Of a stretch of DNA of 46,122 nt, positions 8,797-17,618 are shown piece by piece (the first letter of the stretch is position 1; the number at the start of each line of letters is the position of its first letter). Under the pieces are notes generated by a model. The model did no database searches, was not told the DNA's origin, and saw only the letters and a program-made list of their open reading frames with translations. The stretch lies in the NCBI GenBank assembly GCA_009911175.1, contig QXWX01000026.1:1-46122 (forward strand), written 5' to 3'. Origin of the DNA: Lachnospiraceae bacterium. GTDB taxonomy: Bacteria > Bacillota_A > Clostridia > Lachnospirales > Lachnospiraceae. Made by a program: the position numbers and the translations under genes.

Positions 8797-9377
8797 CACC
8801 CCATATCTTCAAACTCATAATATTTCTGCCGGTTCACATGGCAAAGATAATTGCCCTCCGGTTCTACTACCAGCTGGTAGATGTCCTCTTGCCGGGGATA
8901 TTTCCACCGGGAATAGTAAAAATATTCTCCCTGCTCGTGGTTCTTGATTTTTTCCATAATATCTTCAATGACATTTTTCTTTGTGTCGGAATGGTCTCTT
9001 GGATTCCATCGTCCAAGTACGGAGCCGATCTTTGATTTGTTCAGTCTCAGCTTCTCGGCGCAGCGCCGCTGAAAGGAGCGGATCTCGTCCTCCGTCAGTC
9101 CCGCCGTATGGAAGATCTGCTCAAAAAGCGCCCGGTTGCTCTCATAGGGAAATCCCAATTCAATATACGCTTCTGTTAAAAGAATGGCCTTTGCGAGTAT
9201 GGCCTGTCTCTGCCTCCCTCCTTCCTGATCCTGTGGTGCCTCTCCCTGCTCCGGCTGATAAAGCTCCATCAGATACCGGATGCTGTGTATGATCACCTCC
9301 TTTGGAGAAACTCCGTTCAGCTGCAGGTTTGCCGCCGCAAGCTTGATACTTTCCAGGATTATTTTTTCTTTATCCAT
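8796..9377 (-). CDS. unrecognised cytosolic protein, first gene of the regulatory operon
   Basis: A 193-residue protein with no membrane segment or signal. The N-terminal half looks alpha-helical (DKEKIILESIKLAAANLQLNG; residues 70-125 also helical and charged) and the C-terminal half has aromatic, beta-like sequence (YFYYSRWKYPRQEDIYQLVV). Its stop overlaps the start of the LytTR regulator, so it belongs to the same signalling operon and is likely to act in that pathway, for example as a modulator. No family was recognised. It is the first gene after the operon promoter. Confidence 0.7.
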   Translation of the reverse strand: MDKEKIILESIKLAAANLQLNGVSPKEVIIHSIRYLMELYQPEQGEAPQDQEGGRQRQAILAKAILLTEAYIELGFPYESNRALFEQIFHTAGLTEDEIRSFQRRCAEKLRLNKSKIGSVLGRWNPRDHSDTKKNVIEDIMEKIKNHEQGEYFYYSRWKYPRQEDIYQLVVEPEGNYLCHVNRQKYYEFEDMG

Positions 9378-9416
9378 TCATAACCTCTTTTCTATTCTGT
9401 CTTTCCCGCAGGCTGC

Positions 9417-9473
9417 ATGCAGTGTACCGGCATGAGGTAAGGGGATATAAGGGGGTCTGCCTGTACACTGCAT
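9417..9473 (-). promoter_or_regulatory. leader hairpin of the two-component operon
   Basis: ATGCAGTGTAC (9417-9427) pairs with GTACACTGCAT (9463-9473), extended inward by GGCA/TGCC after a one-base bulge. The element begins a few bases below the -10 box at 9476-9481, so it should form the very 5' end of the transcript, or serve as an operator dyad overlapping the start site. The loop contains a purine-rich run on the plus strand. Confidence 0.45.
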
Positions 9474-9475
9474 AC

Positions 9476-9536
9476 AGGATAGCATATTTCAGAATGGAAA
9501 TGGGGGATTGTCCGCGACTTGCCGACTTTTGTCCGT
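9476..9536 (-). promoter_or_regulatory. promoter with 21-bp-spaced direct repeats before the two-component operon
   Basis: On the minus strand a weak -10 (TATCCT, 9476-9481) lacks a good -35. Direct repeats GCGGACAAT (9507-9515) and ACGGACAAA (9528-9536) lie 21 bp apart, the proximal one starting 25 bp above the -10. Spacing, position and a related core (CGG-A/T-CA) match the promoter at 3108-3170. The geometry fits LytTR binding, with autoregulation of the operon. The sequence differs from the classical AgrA box, so the assignment is tentative. Confidence 0.5.
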
Positions 9537-9668
9537 AGTTTGCAAAAAATTTATGGAAAGTTTCCTACCGCTGCCTCAACTTGATGTCAACTTTTTTGAT
9601 ATCAAGATTTCAAACCCGTCTTTTGTAAACCGAAACATGAAATATCGTTACACCTCTCATAATTGCTT

Positions 9669-9956
9669 TTAGGAAGCCCCCTCATTTAACACAAGATATC
9701 TCAACAGCCCGAATAAAAATATGACTGCTATGATCACAAGTCCTATGATCTCACCGTTTTTTCCAGTCACCAATTTCCTTTTTTTCGCGATCATCAAGAC
9801 TAGAATATTCACAATATTTACTAAAATAAGGATGCCATAGCTCCATACAACAACCTGGTACACATTGTTATAAATCCCAAATAATAGGATAAGAATGATG
9901 CATGCAAAGGAAATCACGTTATTGAAAGTCCTGATCCTATGTATCGTCTTTTTCAT
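9669..9956 (-). CDS. small membrane protein downstream of radA
   Basis: A 95-residue protein with three predicted membrane helices at about residues 12-30, 35-57 and 70-88, and a basic N-terminus. The ATG at 9956 is preferred to a GTG six bases upstream because AGAGG is placed seven bases before it. It begins 12 bp after the radA stop, so it is probably the last gene of that transcript. The family is not recognised. Confidence 0.6.
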   Translation of the reverse strand: MKKTIHRIRTFNNVISFACIILILLFGIYNNVYQVVVWSYGILILVNIVNILVLMIAKKRKLVTGKNGEIIGLVIIAVIFLFGLLRYLVLNEGAS

Positions 9957-9967
9957 ATGCACACCTC

Positions 9968-11320
9968 TCAGATCAGATTCATCGCGTCGCTCACATTTTT
10001 CACCCCGATCACCTTGATCCCTTTGATATCCTTCACCATATGCATGGATACCTCCGGAATGATGCAGGTCTCAAAGCCCAGCTTCCTTGCTTCCGCCACG
10101 CGCTGCTCCGGCATGTTCACGGCGCGGACCTCGCCGCTTAGGCCTACCTCCCCGAACACCAGCAGCTTTTCATCAATGGGCCGGTTCTTGTAGCTGGACA
10201 CGAGGGCCATCACGATCCCCAGGTCGATGGCCGGCTCGTTCATGCGGATCCCTCCGGCGATATTCACGTAGGCGTCGCAGTTGGACATATGCAGGCCGAT
10301 CCGTTTTTCCAGGACTGCCATGAGCAGGTTGACCCGGTTGTAGTCGGTTCCGGTGGCGGTCCTTCTGGGCATCCCGAAATTGGTCTGGCAGACCAGCGCC
10401 TGGATCTCGATCAGGAGCGGGCGGGTTCCCTCCATGGAGCAGGCCACCACGGAGCCGGAGGCGTTCTCGGGACGGCCGCTGAGCATGTATTCCGACGGAT
10501 TTTCCACTTCTACAAGCCCGTTCTGGCGCATCTCGAATACCCCGATCTCATTGGTGGAGCCGAAACGGTTCTTCACCCCCCGCAGAATCCGGTAGGAGGC
10601 GTGGCGGTCCCCTTCAAAATAAAGCACCGTGTCCACCATATGCTCCAGAACCCGGGGGCCTGCTACCGTGCCTTCCTTGGTCACATGGCCTACGATGAAG
10701 ATGGTCACTCCCAGCCCCTTCGCGAGCTGCATGAGCACGTTAGTGGACTCCCGGACCTGGGACACGCTGCCGGGAGCGGAGGACACCTCCTCGTTGTACA
10801 TGGTCTGGATGGAGTCGATGATGACCAGATCCGGGCGGCGGCTCTCGATGACGCTCCGGATGGTGTCCAGGTTGGTCTCGCACAGCAGCTTTAAATGATC
10901 GCTGAACGTCCCCATGCGGTTTGCCCGCAGCTTGATCTGGGCCAGGGATTCCTCCCCGGACACATACAGAACCTGCTTCTCGGCCGAAAGCCGCTGGCAC
11001 ACCTGCAGAAGGAGCGTGGATTTTCCGATTCCCGGATCGCCCCCTACCAGAACCAGAGAGCCGGGCACGATCCCCCCGCCCAGCACCCGGTCCAGCTCAT
11101 CCAGTCCGGTCTCAAGCCTGGCCTGGTCGTCCGTCCGGACCTCCGACAGGGCGAGGACCTGTGCCTCTTTCCGTGTCTTTACGGCAGCAGTCTTTGCCGT
11201 GGTGATCATTTCCTCAGCAAATGTATTCCACTCCTTACAGGCCGGGCACTGCCCCAGCCACTTCGTCTCCTCATGCCCGCAGTTCTGGCAGAAATATACG
11301 GTTTTCTTTCCTTTTGCCAT
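9968..11320 (-). CDS. radA: DNA repair protein RadA (Sms)
   Basis: RadA is a RecA-related ATPase that drives branch migration in recombination. This copy has about 450 residues from the ATG at 11320, where the N-terminus matches the family (MAKGKKTVYFCQNCG); an ATG at 11335 is also possible. Visible parts are the zinc finger CQNCG...CPAC at about 10-30, Walker A GDPGIGKST near residue 95, the RadA-specific KNRFGSTNE motif near 250, and the C-terminal Lon-protease-like domain from about 300. It is full length with no disruption. A long hairpin lies directly upstream. Confidence 0.97.
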   Translation of the reverse strand: MAKGKKTVYFCQNCGHEETKWLGQCPACKEWNTFAEEMITTAKTAAVKTRKEAQVLALSEVRTDDQARLETGLDELDRVLGGGIVPGSLVLVGGDPGIGKSTLLLQVCQRLSAEKQVLYVSGEESLAQIKLRANRMGTFSDHLKLLCETNLDTIRSVIESRRPDLVIIDSIQTMYNEEVSSAPGSVSQVRESTNVLMQLAKGLGVTIFIVGHVTKEGTVAGPRVLEHMVDTVLYFEGDRHASYRILRGVKNRFGSTNEIGVFEMRQNGLVEVENPSEYMLSGRPENASGSVVACSMEGTRPLLIEIQALVCQTNFGMPRRTATGTDYNRVNLLMAVLEKRIGLHMSNCDAYVNIAGGIRMNEPAIDLGIVMALVSSYKNRPIDEKLLVFGEVGLSGEVRAVNMPEQRVAEARKLGFETCIIPEVSMHMVKDIKGIKVIGVKNVSDAMNLI

Positions 11321-11356
11321 TCTTCTCTTCCTCATTCTTTCTCATTCTTCAAAACG

Positions 11357-11415
11357 TTTCCACCTGTACGGTTGGATGATCTAAAGATCATCCAACCTAC
11401 GCATCCAGGTGGAAA
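11357..11415. repeat. 59-bp near-perfect hairpin element
   Basis: The outer arms TTTCCACCTG (11357-11366) and CAGGTGGAAA (11406-11415) are perfect complements, and an inner stem GGTTGGATGATC (11370-11381) pairs with 11386-11397 around a four-base loop. A plus-strand A-run (T-run for minus) follows the outer arm. It could be a terminator between yjfB and radA. However, the 20-nt left arm recurs exactly at 25219-25238, so it looks like a dispersed repeat. Confidence 0.6.
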
Positions 11416-11451
11416 AAAACAGCCATGAGATCATCTCACAGCTGTTCTTCC

Positions 11452-11631
11452 CTACACCATAATATCAATATTTTCTCCAAGTCCCGGCGTAACCGCGGCA
11501 GCATCCATCATCTGCATCATGGCCTCGCTTGTGGCCTCCGCCGTATCAAGAACCTTGGACATCATGGCAAAGCTGATGTTGGTACTCAGCCTTTCCATCG
11601 ACATCATCGTTGACAATGCAGGAATATCCAT
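11452..11631 (-). CDS. YjfB-family putative motility protein
   Basis: A 59-residue protein starting MDIPALSTMMSMERL and containing the Met/Ala-rich helix typical of the small YjfB family, in which the name 'putative motility protein' is traditional and the function is unknown. The ATG at 11631 is chosen over a longer frame because GGAGAGG lies just upstream and the extension is not protein-like. It lies between the LysR gene and radA on the same strand. Confidence 0.7.
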   Translation of the reverse strand: MDIPALSTMMSMERLSTNISFAMMSKVLDTAEATSEAMMQMMDAAAVTPGLGENIDIMV

Positions 11632-11765
11632 AGGGCACCTCTCCTCTCTTATCAAGCCCTCCCGGAAATTCCGCCGTCCCCATCCCTGTGAGGCCTCTCC
11701 GGGAGTTCTCTCATGATCGTATAACACACGGTTATAAACATATATCGGCTGCTTCCCTCTGATAC

Positions 11766-12701
11766 TTAACCCGGTTTCCAGGCTGTATCAGATTCCCCGC
11801 ATTCCGGGTACAGTTCCTGCACCACCTTCACCAGCTTTTCCGCCTGCCGGGACAGAGCGTAGCTGTTATTGTACACCAGGTACAATTTTCTCGTACTCCT
11901 GTTTTTCCCCGCCGGAAATGCCAGGACCGTTCCTGCCGCGATCTCCTCCCGCACCGCCAGACTGGAAATGATCGTGATGCCGATCCCGTTTTTCACGGAC
12001 CGTTTGATCGTTTCCGTGCTCTCCACGCTGGCGGCCACATGGAGCTTCCCCACGTCAAGGCCGGAGAGCCTGAGCTGCTTCTCCGCCTCTTTTCTGGTGC
12101 CGGAGCCTTCCTCCCGCATCAGCAGCGGTTCCTGACGGATCCAGTCCAGATCCCGCTCCTGCTCCAGGATGGCGCGGTACCGCTCCGTATTGGGCATGAT
12201 CACCACCAGCTCATCCTCGTAAAAGGGAAGATACCTGCAGGATTTATTTTCTATGACCGTCCCCGTAAAGCCCACATCCACCACATGGCTGGCTACATCC
12301 GCGATCACCCTGGCGCTGTCCGACTCCCGAAGCTCCAGCTGGCCGTAAGGGTACTTTTCCTTGTATCTGGCCAGGATATCCGGCAGCAGATACCGGGACG
12401 GGACCGTAGACGCCGCGACCACCAGACGGGGCTTTGCCTTCCGGGAATCGGCTGCAAATAATTCCATGATCTGATCCTGCAGGATCAAGATTTCCCGGGC
12501 ATACTGGTACAGCTGCGTGCCCTGCTCCGTCATGCAGATCTCCTTTGTATTCCTGACAAACAGCTTCGCGTTCAGTTCCTTTTCCAGCCCGGAAATATAT
12601 ACGCTGACCGTGGGCTGTGTCAGATACAGCGCCTCCGCCGCCCTGGAAAAGCTCTTATGATCCGCCACCGCTACAAATACTTCAAGTTGTTTTAGTTTCA
12701 T
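11766..12701 (-). CDS. LysR-family regulator associated with selenium metabolism genes
   Basis: A 311-residue LysR-type regulator. The N-terminal helix-turn-helix (about 1-60; [18 protein letters not shown]) is followed by a co-inducer-binding domain (about 90-300). Its start overlaps the selD stop by four bases (ATGA), so the two genes are translationally coupled. LysR regulators in this position next to selD are known in selenium-utilising Firmicutes. By context it may control selenium or molybdenum hydroxylase genes; its ligand is unknown. Confidence 0.9.
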   Translation of the reverse strand: MKLKQLEVFVAVADHKSFSRAAEALYLTQPTVSVYISGLEKELNAKLFVRNTKEICMTEQGTQLYQYAREILILQDQIMELFAADSRKAKPRLVVAASTVPSRYLLPDILARYKEKYPYGQLELRESDSARVIADVASHVVDVGFTGTVIENKSCRYLPFYEDELVVIMPNTERYRAILEQERDLDWIRQEPLLMREEGSGTRKEAEKQLRLSGLDVGKLHVAASVESTETIKRSVKNGIGITIISSLAVREEIAAGTVLAFPAGKNRSTRKLYLVYNNSYALSRQAEKLVKVVQELYPECGESDTAWKPG

Positions 12702-13723
12702 ATCACATAAATCTCAGTCTCTCTTTTTTCTATGATCTCTCCTGTGATCCCTGCCGGAAGCCCTTCCTCCCGAAGCTCCGCCAACAGCTCCTCCGCCTGG
12801 TCCGGGCGCGCCGCGATCAAGAGGCCGCCGGAGGTCTGGGGATCAAAGAGTACCTCCTCCATGGCAAAGGAAATGTGTTCAAAACGGACATGCTCCGCCA
12901 GGTGGTTCCTGTTTTTCTGAGCCGCCGCAGTCAGGTAAAATTCCTCCGCATAGCGGGGGGCCTCCGCCATCACCGGCACCTGTTCGGCATAGATCCGGCA
13001 GGAATGCCTGCCGTCCATCATTTCGTGCAGATGTCCGAGAAATCCGAAGCCGGTCACATCCGTACAGGCATGGATCTCGTATTTCCTGCAGATCTCGGAC
13101 GCGCGCCTGTTCAGCGTGGTCATGGAAGCGACTGCCTCATTCATGGCTGTCTGGGACGCTTCCTGGATCCGGTTGGCCGTACAGATGATCCCTACCCCCA
13201 GCTTTTTCGTCAGGATCAGGACATCACCGGGCCTCCCCTGGTTGTTGGGATACATCTTCTGCGGATGAACCACACCGGTCACGGATAAGCCGTATTTCAC
13301 GCTGTCATCCGCAATGGAATGTCCGCCTGCCAGAATCCCGCCTGCCTCCAGCACCTTCTCGGAACCGCCCCGCATGATCTCCCCCAGGATATTCAGGTCC
13401 ATATCCTCCGGAAAGCAGACGATGTTCAGCGCTGTCCGGACGTCTCCGCCCATGGCGTACACATCGCTGAGCGCATTGGTGGCCGCGATCTTGCCGAACA
13501 GATAAGGATCCTCCACCATAGGCGGAAAAAAATCCAGTGTCTGCACGATGGCCGTGTCCTCCGAGATCCGGTAAACCGCCGCGTCGTCCCTGCTGTCATA
13601 TCCGATCAGCAGGTTTTCATCCTTCGGGCCCTTCGGGAGACGTTCCAGTACACGGCCAAGCACCCCGGCTCCCAGCTTCGCCGTACATCCGCCCCCTTTA
13701 CAAAATACGATCTGATCACTCAT
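12698..13723 (-). CDS. selD: selenide, water dikinase (selenophosphate synthase)
   Basis: SelD makes selenophosphate from selenide and ATP, the selenium donor for Sec-tRNA, selenouridine and the labile selenium cofactor of molybdenum hydroxylases. It has 341 residues. The active-site pair is visible as Cys13 and Lys16 in [10 protein letters not shown], with the same spacing as Cys17/Lys20 of the E. coli enzyme; it is a cysteine form with no in-frame UGA. The glycine-rich [13 protein letters not shown] region and the C-terminal [10 protein letters not shown] motif are present. No selA, selB or selC is in the window. With yqeB and the hydroxylase nearby, the labile cofactor is its likely purpose here. 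Confidence 0.96.
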   Translation of the reverse strand: MSDQIVFCKGGGCTAKLGAGVLGRVLERLPKGPKDENLLIGYDSRDDAAVYRISEDTAIVQTLDFFPPMVEDPYLFGKIAATNALSDVYAMGGDVRTALNIVCFPEDMDLNILGEIMRGGSEKVLEAGGILAGGHSIADDSVKYGLSVTGVVHPQKMYPNNQGRPGDVLILTKKLGVGIICTANRIQEASQTAMNEAVASMTTLNRRASEICRKYEIHACTDVTGFGFLGHLHEMMDGRHSCRIYAEQVPVMAEAPRYAEEFYLTAAAQKNRNHLAEHVRFEHISFAMEEVLFDPQTSGGLLIAARPDQAEELLAELREEGLPAGITGEIIEKRETEIYVI

Positions 13724-13800
13724 TTCTTTTTATTCCTTTCTCCGCTTCACATTGCAGACCGTTCCCTGCTTCATTCCAGCCTGCTTCATTCGGGCAATAT

Positions 13801-14853
13801 TCAGTATAAAAACAAAAGCTGCTCCTCCGCAAACTGCAGATAATCCGGCATTCCCCTTTCCCGCAGCAACTCCCATTTGTCCTTCTGCAGAAACCAGCAG
13901 AGCTTCTCCTGGTTCTGCTCATTCTCCGGCAGGATATAAAAATTTTTCTCAAAAGGCAGCTCCGCGCTGCCCGCCAGCCGCGCTCGGATGCAGTTCTCCT
14001 TCTTTTCTCCCCACACCGGGACAAATTCATGCGCCCGGAAGCCTACATAGGCGATCTCCTTTGGGATCTCCCTTCGGCAGCGCAGACGGATTCCCCAGTC
14101 CAGGGCATCCATCTGGCGCGTTCCCGTCCTTTTCACCCTGGAAATATTCTTGCAGCCGGTCAGCCGGGCCGCTTCCAGACATCCGGGATCGGCAAATACC
14201 TCCCTGGTCCTGCCGCAGGTGACGGCTTTTCCCTGGTCCATGACCAGCAGCTCCTCGCTGAACCGGTAGATCTCATCCCGGTCATGGGACACCAGGATCA
14301 CGGTTCCTGTGTATGCCCTCAGCATATCATACAATTCCTGCTGCAGCCGGTCCTTCAGGAACTGGTCCAGGGCGGAAAAGGGCTCGTCCAGTAAAATAAC
14401 ATCCGGTTCATATGCCATAATCCGGGCAAGCGCGACCCTCTGCTGCTGCCCTCCGGACAGTTCTCCGGGAAGACGCTCCTCCAGCCCTTCCAGCCGGAAG
14501 GTATGCAGCATATCCCGGATCCGTTCCCGGTTCTGCTGCCTGGAGCCTTTCAGACCCGCGCCGATGTTTTCAGCGACCGTCATGGCCGGAAACAGCGCAT
14601 AATTCTGAAAAAGGTAGCCGATGCCCCGCTTCTGCGGCTTTACACAGATTTTTTCTCCGGAACGATACATCACCCTTTCATTGAGCACGATCTCCCCTTC
14701 ATCCGGAATTTCGATGCCAGCAATGCATTTCAGCGTCATGCTTTTTCCGCAGCCCGACGCCCCCAGGATCCCGATCCTGGATGCGCTGCTCTTGAACCGG
14801 ACATCCAGCTGAAATGCCGGAAACCTTTTTTTCACATTGACCGTAAGGCTCAT
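13801..14853 (-). CDS. modC: molybdate ABC transporter ATP-binding protein
   Basis: The ATPase of the molybdate importer, 350 residues. Walker A is GASGCGKS (about 30-37), the signature is LSGGQQQR and Walker B is VILLDEPFSALD, followed by an H-loop (VSHDRDE). The C-terminal 120 residues are the regulatory extension of ModC-type proteins, though a clear MOP fold cannot be read by eye. It follows modB by 27 bp and is followed by selD after 77 bp, all in one direction. Confidence 0.93.
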   Translation of the reverse strand: MSLTVNVKKRFPAFQLDVRFKSSASRIGILGASGCGKSMTLKCIAGIEIPDEGEIVLNERVMYRSGEKICVKPQKRGIGYLFQNYALFPAMTVAENIGAGLKGSRQQNRERIRDMLHTFRLEGLEERLPGELSGGQQQRVALARIMAYEPDVILLDEPFSALDQFLKDRLQQELYDMLRAYTGTVILVSHDRDEIYRFSEELLVMDQGKAVTCGRTREVFADPGCLEAARLTGCKNISRVKRTGTRQMDALDWGIRLRCRREIPKEIAYVGFRAHEFVPVWGEKKENCIRARLAGSAELPFEKNFYILPENEQNQEKLCWFLQKDKWELLRERGMPDYLQFAEEQLLFLY

Positions 14854-14880
14854 CTTGCCGGCTCCTTTCCATACAGTTCC

Positions 14881-15585
14881 TTACCACCTCTTCACCGTCT
14901 TCATCCGCTTTCCGGCGATGAGATTCATCAAAATGATAATTGCCAGGGCGATCACGATCACCACCGCCACCCAGATTCCCGCCGTCAGATAGTCCCCGTC
15001 CTGGATCACCATGGCGATCTTCTGGGAAATGGTTCCCGTCTTGCCCGGGATATTTCCCGCAAGCATGGACGTGGCTCCGTATTCCCCCAATGCCCTGGCG
15101 AAGGTCAGCACCGTGCCGGACGCGATCCCCGGCCCTGCGGAGGGGATCACCACCTTCCAGAAGATCTGTGTTTCCGACATTCCCAGGGTCCGGCCCGCAT
15201 AGACCAGATTGACATCGATCTGCTCAAAGGCCGCCCGGGCGTTCCGGTACATCAGTGGAAATGCGATGACCGTCGCCGCGATCACACACCCAAGCCAGGT
15301 CTGCACCACCTTGAAGTCAAACGTCTCATACAGGAAGCTTCCCAGAGGGCGCCGCCTGCTGAACAGCAGAAGCAGGAAAAAGCCTGCGACCGTGGGAGGC
15401 AGCACCATGGGCAGTGTGAGGATCCCGTCCAGAACGGCCTTTTTTCCAGGCGGAGCCTTGACTGCCTTCCTTGCCGCAAAAATCCCCAGGAAGAAGGAGA
15501 TCACTGTCGCCACAGCCCCGGTCTTCAGCGAGATCAGCAAAGGGCTCCAATCCAGTTCCGCAAATATCTCTGTCCACGTTTCCAT
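14881..15585 (-). CDS. modB: molybdate ABC transporter permease
   Basis: An inner-membrane permease of 234 residues with five to six helices. The cytoplasmic EAA-type loop is seen as ARALGEYGATSMLAG (about 160-175), followed by NIPGKTGTI, which is characteristic of ModB. GGAGGGG precedes the ATG. It lies 24 bp after modA and 27 bp before modC, forming a complete ModABC importer for molybdate. Confidence 0.95.
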   Translation of the reverse strand: METWTEIFAELDWSPLLISLKTGAVATVISFFLGIFAARKAVKAPPGKKAVLDGILTLPMVLPPTVAGFFLLLLFSRRRPLGSFLYETFDFKVVQTWLGCVIAATVIAFPLMYRNARAAFEQIDVNLVYAGRTLGMSETQIFWKVVIPSAGPGIASGTVLTFARALGEYGATSMLAGNIPGKTGTISQKIAMVIQDGDYLTAGIWVAVVIVIALAIIILMNLIAGKRMKTVKRW

Positions 15586-15609
15586 TCTGCCCCTCCTGTC
15601 TCCTGTAAC

Positions 15610-16572
15610 TCAAACATCCGTGTCAAAATAATAGGAAGCAAACACGGCCCCGGCCTCGTCCGACAAAATATATTCCAGAAATTCCGCGGCGGCAGCCCTC
15701 TGGGCCTCATCCGCCTCTTCATTTACCACCTGGGCGATGGGATAGATCACATTTCCAGTCAGGTCATAGCTGACCGTTTCCAGGATCTCCAGGTCGTCCT
15801 CATATCCGTAAGTATCCGAATAATACGTGGTCCCCACCTCGCAGGAGCCCTCGACCACCGCTGCCAGCACCTTGCTCACATTGTCCTGCTCGCTGATCTG
15901 TACGCCGCCCAGCGCGCGGGAAACCTCCTCCGTGGAAATCCCGGCCGCATCCTCCGTCTCTTCCAGCATTCCCAGGCTCACCAGCGCCTGCCGTGTATAT
16001 CTTCCCGCAGGAACGCTCCCGCCTGCCAGCGCAATGCTCTCGGCATTGCCCAGGCTTTCAAGCCCTGTCACCTTTGTGCCGCTGTCCTTCCGGGTGACCA
16101 CCACGACCTGGTTATTGACAACATTTGCCCGGGTTCCTTCCATGACCAGGCCGTCCGACTCCAGCTGGTCCATCTGCTTCTGCGCCGCGGAAAAGAACAG
16201 GTCACACTCGTACCCTTCCTCGATCTGGGTCAGCAGAGTGCCGGAGCTGTCCGCATTGTAAGTGATCTTTACCTCCGGATGGATCTCGCTATACTCTTTC
16301 GCAAGCTCTGTCATCACCGTATTCAGGCTGGCCGCAATAAATACCTGGATCTCGGTTTTCATGGCCTTTTCCTGCTTTGCGCCGCTTTCCCCGGAGCCGG
16401 TATTCTCTGCGCCTGTCTGCTCCGTGTCTGCCTCTTGCCTGCTTCCTGCCGATCCGGCATCCTCTCCGGCTTCTCCTGCCTGGCCTCCGCCGCATCCCAT
16501 AAGCAGGCTTCCCGCCAGCATGGCTGCGAGCAGACCTTTTACTGTTCTTTTCCGCATAGTTTTATTCTCCAT
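15610..16572 (-). CDS. modA: molybdate-binding lipoprotein
   Basis: The extracellular substrate-binding lipoprotein of the molybdate importer, 320 residues. The signal peptide carries a lipobox (SLLMGC, cysteine near residue 27), followed by a low-complexity Gly/Glu/Ala linker to about 70. The binding domain starts near IQVFIAASLN, with NADSSGTLLTQIEEG and DLFFSAA, as in ModA proteins. It heads the modABC set. Confidence 0.94.
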   Translation of the reverse strand: MENKTMRKRTVKGLLAAMLAGSLLMGCGGGQAGEAGEDAGSAGSRQEADTEQTGAENTGSGESGAKQEKAMKTEIQVFIAASLNTVMTELAKEYSEIHPEVKITYNADSSGTLLTQIEEGYECDLFFSAAQKQMDQLESDGLVMEGTRANVVNNQVVVVTRKDSGTKVTGLESLGNAESIALAGGSVPAGRYTRQALVSLGMLEETEDAAGISTEEVSRALGGVQISEQDNVSKVLAAVVEGSCEVGTTYYSDTYGYEDDLEILETVSYDLTGNVIYPIAQVVNEEADEAQRAAAAEFLEYILSDEAGAVFASYYFDTDV

Positions 16573-16662
16573 TCTTTCCGCAGGGTTTCCTTCTTCATTC
16601 TTCCGGCCGCTTTTCCTGTCTCTTCCTGATCAAAAGAAAACGGCAGGCACCGCGCCCCTGCG

Positions 16663-17598
16663 TCATCCCTTCCCGCCGCACTCCGCCGCGTCTCCGGTCA
16701 GGATCTGGATCCCGTGTTCCAGATGGGGCAGGATATATTCCAGGCTTTCCTTCACCGCCTTTTTGCTCCCCGGCAGGTTGACGATCAGCGTCCCGTTCCG
16801 GATCACCGAAGCGCCTCTTCCCAGCATGGCCCTTCCGGTGATGGACAGGGAGTGGATCCGGATGGCCTCCGCAATTCCCGGCGCGTTTCTTGTCGCTACC
16901 GCCATAGTCGCTTCCGGTGTCCGGTCCCGCTCTGAAAAACCGGTCCCGCCTGTGGTCAGGATCAGCTGCACCTGCCTACTGTCTGAAAGGCGGGTCAGCT
17001 CCTGCTCGATCCGCTTCTGCTCGTCCGGCAGGATGAGCCGCTCCACCACACGGTATCCGGCCTCCCGCAGCATACTGCAGATACAGGGGCCGCTGGTATC
17101 CTCCCGCTCCCCCTTTGCGCCTTTGTCGCTCAGGGTCACCACCGCCGCGGTATAGCGGGTATCCGCCTTTTCGATGATTCGCATCTCATCTCCCACGGAA
17201 ATGGTCCCGCCGCGGATCACCTGGGCAAATACGCCCTGGGTGGGCATGATGCATTCTCCCATCCTCTGATAGATCCGGCAGTGTGTGTGGCACTCCTTTC
17301 CGATCTGCGTCATCTCCAGAACAACGTCGTTGCACTGAAATGTCGTCCCGGCCGGAAGATCTCTGAAATCAAATCCTTCCACCACCAGGTTTTCGCCAAA
17401 GGCTCCCGGCCCCACATCAGCGCCCTTTTGGTTAAAGGCTTCGATCCGTTCCGTAGACAGGAGACTGACCTGTCTGTGCCAGTTCCCGCCGTGGGCGTCT
17501 CCGCGGATTCCGAAGCCCTCCACAAATTCCGCGGAACCTACATTTTTCTTTTCGGTTCCGCGTTTCTCACTGATGCAGACCGCCTTTACAATTCCCAT
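16663..17598 (-). CDS. MOSC domain - MogA/MoaB fusion, molybdenum cofactor biosynthesis
   Basis: A 311-residue two-domain protein. Residues 1-150 are a MOSC domain (GPGAFGENLVVEG; Cys residues in KECHTHCRIY), a fold that binds molybdopterin or carries sulfur. Residues 157-311 are a MogA/MoaB domain that adenylates molybdopterin (LTTGGTGFSERDRTPEAT; LPGSKKAVKESLEYILPHL). The ATG at 17598 is taken because TGGAGG lies before it; the longer reading frame runs back into the moaA end and is not protein-like. The fusion is common in anaerobic Firmicutes. It follows moaA by about 20 bp. Confidence 0.92.
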   Translation of the reverse strand: MGIVKAVCISEKRGTEKKNVGSAEFVEGFGIRGDAHGGNWHRQVSLLSTERIEAFNQKGADVGPGAFGENLVVEGFDFRDLPAGTTFQCNDVVLEMTQIGKECHTHCRIYQRMGECIMPTQGVFAQVIRGGTISVGDEMRIIEKADTRYTAAVVTLSDKGAKGEREDTSGPCICSMLREAGYRVVERLILPDEQKRIEQELTRLSDSRQVQLILTTGGTGFSERDRTPEATMAVATRNAPGIAEAIRIHSLSITGRAMLGRGASVIRNGTLIVNLPGSKKAVKESLEYILPHLEHGIQILTGDAAECGGKG

Positions 17599-17618
17599 AC
17601 TGAACCTCCATTTTTTAG

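Noticed and set aside
12698..13723. Selenocysteine-containing SelD or a SECIS element
   Set aside because: The catalytic position is an ordinary Cys codon and no in-frame UGA was needed for any gene in the window.
14503..16629. 708-codon open frame on the plus strand opposite modABC
   Set aside because: It is antisense to three clear molybdate transporter genes. Its composition (His/Pro/Arg-rich) is typical of the complementary frame of a GC-rich gene.
16573..16662. Moco riboswitch in the molybdenum operon
   Set aside because: The gaps before modA, moaA and the MoeA-like gene are too short and show no long conserved stem-loop array.
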